In this document: positions 62,752 through 64,000 of the stretch, piece after piece
Numbering within the stretch: position 1 is the stretch's first letter
Layout: every line of letters begins with the position of its first letter
Assembly: GCF_001487105.1 (NCBI RefSeq)
Contig: NZ_LN913001.1
Span: forward strand, 49,005 to 113,004
Direction: 5' to 3'
Origin: Mediterraneibacter massiliensis
GTDB lineage: Bacteria > Bacillota > Clostridia > Lachnospirales > Lachnospiraceae
DNA length: 64,000 nucleotides
Made by a program: the position numbers and the translations under genes
The notes under the pieces: model-generated
Databases searched by the model: none
What the model was told of the DNA's origin: nothing
The model's input: only the letters and a program-made list of their open reading frames with translations

Positions 62752-63357
62752 ATGAAAGATCCTATAACAATCTCTGACGCAAAACAAGAATTAAAAATAG
62801 CTGAAAGGCAAAATCCCGGACTATGGATTGCCCATTCTTATCATGTAGGAGCGGCAGCAAAGTATATTGCCGAAGCGTGCAAAACGCTAGATGTGGAAAA
62901 AGCTTATATTTGCGGCATTTTGCATGATATAGGACGAAGAAATGGCAAATCTGCTTTAAAGCATGCCATAGACGGATATGAATATGCTATGTCCAAAGGA
63001 TGGAATAGTGTGGCAAGGATATGTCTTACTCACTCATTTCCGGTCAAAGACATCACAACAGATATATCGAAAGCAGATATCAATGAAAAACAATACCAAT
63101 TTATGAAGCGCTATTTAGAAGAAACAGAGTATGATGATTATGACAAATTGATCATACTTTGTGATTCTCTTGCTGATGCACAAGGTTTTTGTATTTTGGA
63201 AAAAAGATTTGTAGATACGACATGTCGATACGGTATATATCCATTTACGATAGACCGTTGGAAGCAGACATACCAATATAAAGAATATTTTGAAAAAATG
63301 CTAGGAGCGTCTGTATATACACTTTTACCGAATATAGACAAATGTATTTATAGCTAA
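62752..63357 (+). CDS. HD-domain phosphohydrolase
   Basis: A 201-residue protein with an HD-type core: His in AHSYHVG, HD pair in GILHDIGRR, and a later LCDSLAD Asp. Metal-dependent phosphohydrolases of this kind act on nucleotides or phosphorylated small molecules. AAAGGAGATG lies upstream. Flanking chromosomal gene, outside the ICE. Confidence 0.8.
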   Translation: MKDPITISDAKQELKIAERQNPGLWIAHSYHVGAAAKYIAEACKTLDVEKAYICGILHDIGRRNGKSALKHAIDGYEYAMSKGWNSVARICLTHSFPVKDITTDISKADINEKQYQFMKRYLEETEYDDYDKLIILCDSLADAQGFCILEKRFVDTTCRYGIYPFTIDRWKQTYQYKEYFEKMLGASVYTLLPNIDKCIYS

Positions 63358-63510
63358 GATACCTTTAAGATGTATACCCATCCGTATATCTCGTGATACA
63401 TTCCTTTCAGGCAGTGTAGCACGTCAAGATATATTTTATAAAAAAAGAAGTACAAACGATTGAAAATGATTACTCTGAATTCTCGTCAGTACCTCTTTTA
63501 TCAAAATTTT

Positions 63511-64000
63511 TTACTTAATAAAAAACCGAAGTGTATCTTTCAAAATTTCTGCCATTATATCATACCCAAATACATTAGGATGAAGACCTTCCAAACTCAA
63601 TTCTCTCCTTAGAGAATATCCGTCTTCATTCAAAAAAGATGGATAATAATCTACAAAAACAACACCATATTTCTGTGCCTTTTTTTTCAGTTCCTGATTA
63701 TACAAATGCACATATTTTTGTCTGTCACGTTCGTGGTTTGTCCATTCCATACAAGTAGGTAAAATAGAGCAAAGCACTACAGATACTTGTTCTTCTACAG
63801 AAATCTTTACTATTTTTTCCATATTTGTCAGAGCTTCTTGCAGAATATTTTCTAATCTTTTTCCTTCTTCCTGCTTCCAATAATCAAACTCCAAATCCCA
63901 AGAATCATTAATTCCTGCCATTATAACTACTATTTTAGGTTTTAGTTGAACAGCATCTGCCCTAAATCGATGAAGAAGAGATGAAGTTCTGTCTCCTCCA
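63511..64000 (-). CDS. SGNH/GDSL hydrolase, partial
   Basis: The frame is open through ATG 63921 to the window edge, so the gene starts further right. GGDRTSSLLHRF and IVVIMAGINDSWD (the Gly and Asn blocks) and GLHPNVFGYDIMA (Asp/His block) identify an SGNH esterase. The catalytic Ser block is outside. A flanking chromosomal gene. Confidence 0.85.
   Translation of the reverse strand, partial: GGDRTSSLLHRFRADAVQLKPKIVVIMAGINDSWDLEFDYWKQEEGKRLENILQEALTNMEKIVKISVEEQVSVVLCSILPTCMEWTNHERDRQKYVHLYNQELKKKAQKYGVVFVDYYPSFLNEDGYSLRRELSLEGLHPNVFGYDIMAEILKDTLRFFIK

Overview
The window is a Gram-positive, moderately AT-rich Firmicutes genome segment. Strong AGGAGG-type ribosome sites, VaFE/SpaA surface proteins, class B sortase, Bce-like ABC systems and Tn916-like int/xis suggest a gut Clostridium of the Lachnospiraceae type; I do not name a species. 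Most of it (about 1.5 kb to 60.1 kb) is one large integrative and conjugative element (ICE) with its integrase end beside a tRNA-Arg(CCT) gene.

Layout. 1-1.4 kb, minus strand: a frameshifted CPBP protease gene and an EFR1-type flavodoxin/ferredoxin, either cargo or flanking DNA. 1.55-25.7 kb, plus strand: type IV secretion genes (VirB2-like pilin, VirB6/TrbL-like channel, lysozyme+C39 wall hydrolase, PrgI-VirB4 fusion ATPase), a 1325-residue VaFE/SpaA surface protein, small unknowns, a zinc-finger protein and a sigma factor. A second transcription unit follows: an SSB, a MoxR-type AAA+ ATPase, a VWA protein carrying a HETAH motif, an AbrB/SpoVT protein and several unknowns. 25.8-44.5 kb, minus strand: a cargo block with a ParE/RelE toxin-antitoxin pair, a decayed tyrosine recombinase, a serine resolvase, and two antimicrobial-peptide-type ABC export/sensing systems, each with its own two-component pair. 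44.6-57.5 kb, minus strand: the maintenance and DNA-processing half. It holds an HTH protein, a split sigma pair (as in Tn916 orf7/orf8), ParR/ParM actin-type segregation, sortase B, a CHC2 primase-like protein, a single-strand annealing-like protein, RecD2 helicase, a deoxyribosyltransferase-like protein, a YqaJ nuclease and a long unknown. 57.7-60.0 kb: XRE regulator, excisionase and tyrosine integrase. 60.1-60.9 kb: tRNA-Arg followed by decayed tandem copies. 60.96-62.03 kb: an IS481-like element. 62.7-64 kb: flanking HD-domain and SGNH-hydrolase genes.

How it works together. The T4SS, wall hydrolase and surface protein would make mating contact. The minus-strand module would process and recombine DNA, ParMR would stabilise the excised circle, and Int/Xis would move it. 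No relaxase or coupling protein (VirD4) is recognisable, so those genes probably lie left of base 1.

The most interesting signal is regulatory. The two inward-facing ICE operons (SSB at 16.98 kb on plus, the unknown gene at 56.9 kb on minus) start from near-identical promoters with an unusual 20-bp spacer. Each is followed by a matching structured leader (CCC/GGG hairpin, second hairpin, then a GTGTCA...GGCAC intrinsic terminator). Because many further intrinsic-terminator-like hairpins sit between genes of the plus-strand operons, a shared attenuation or processive antitermination system is plausible.
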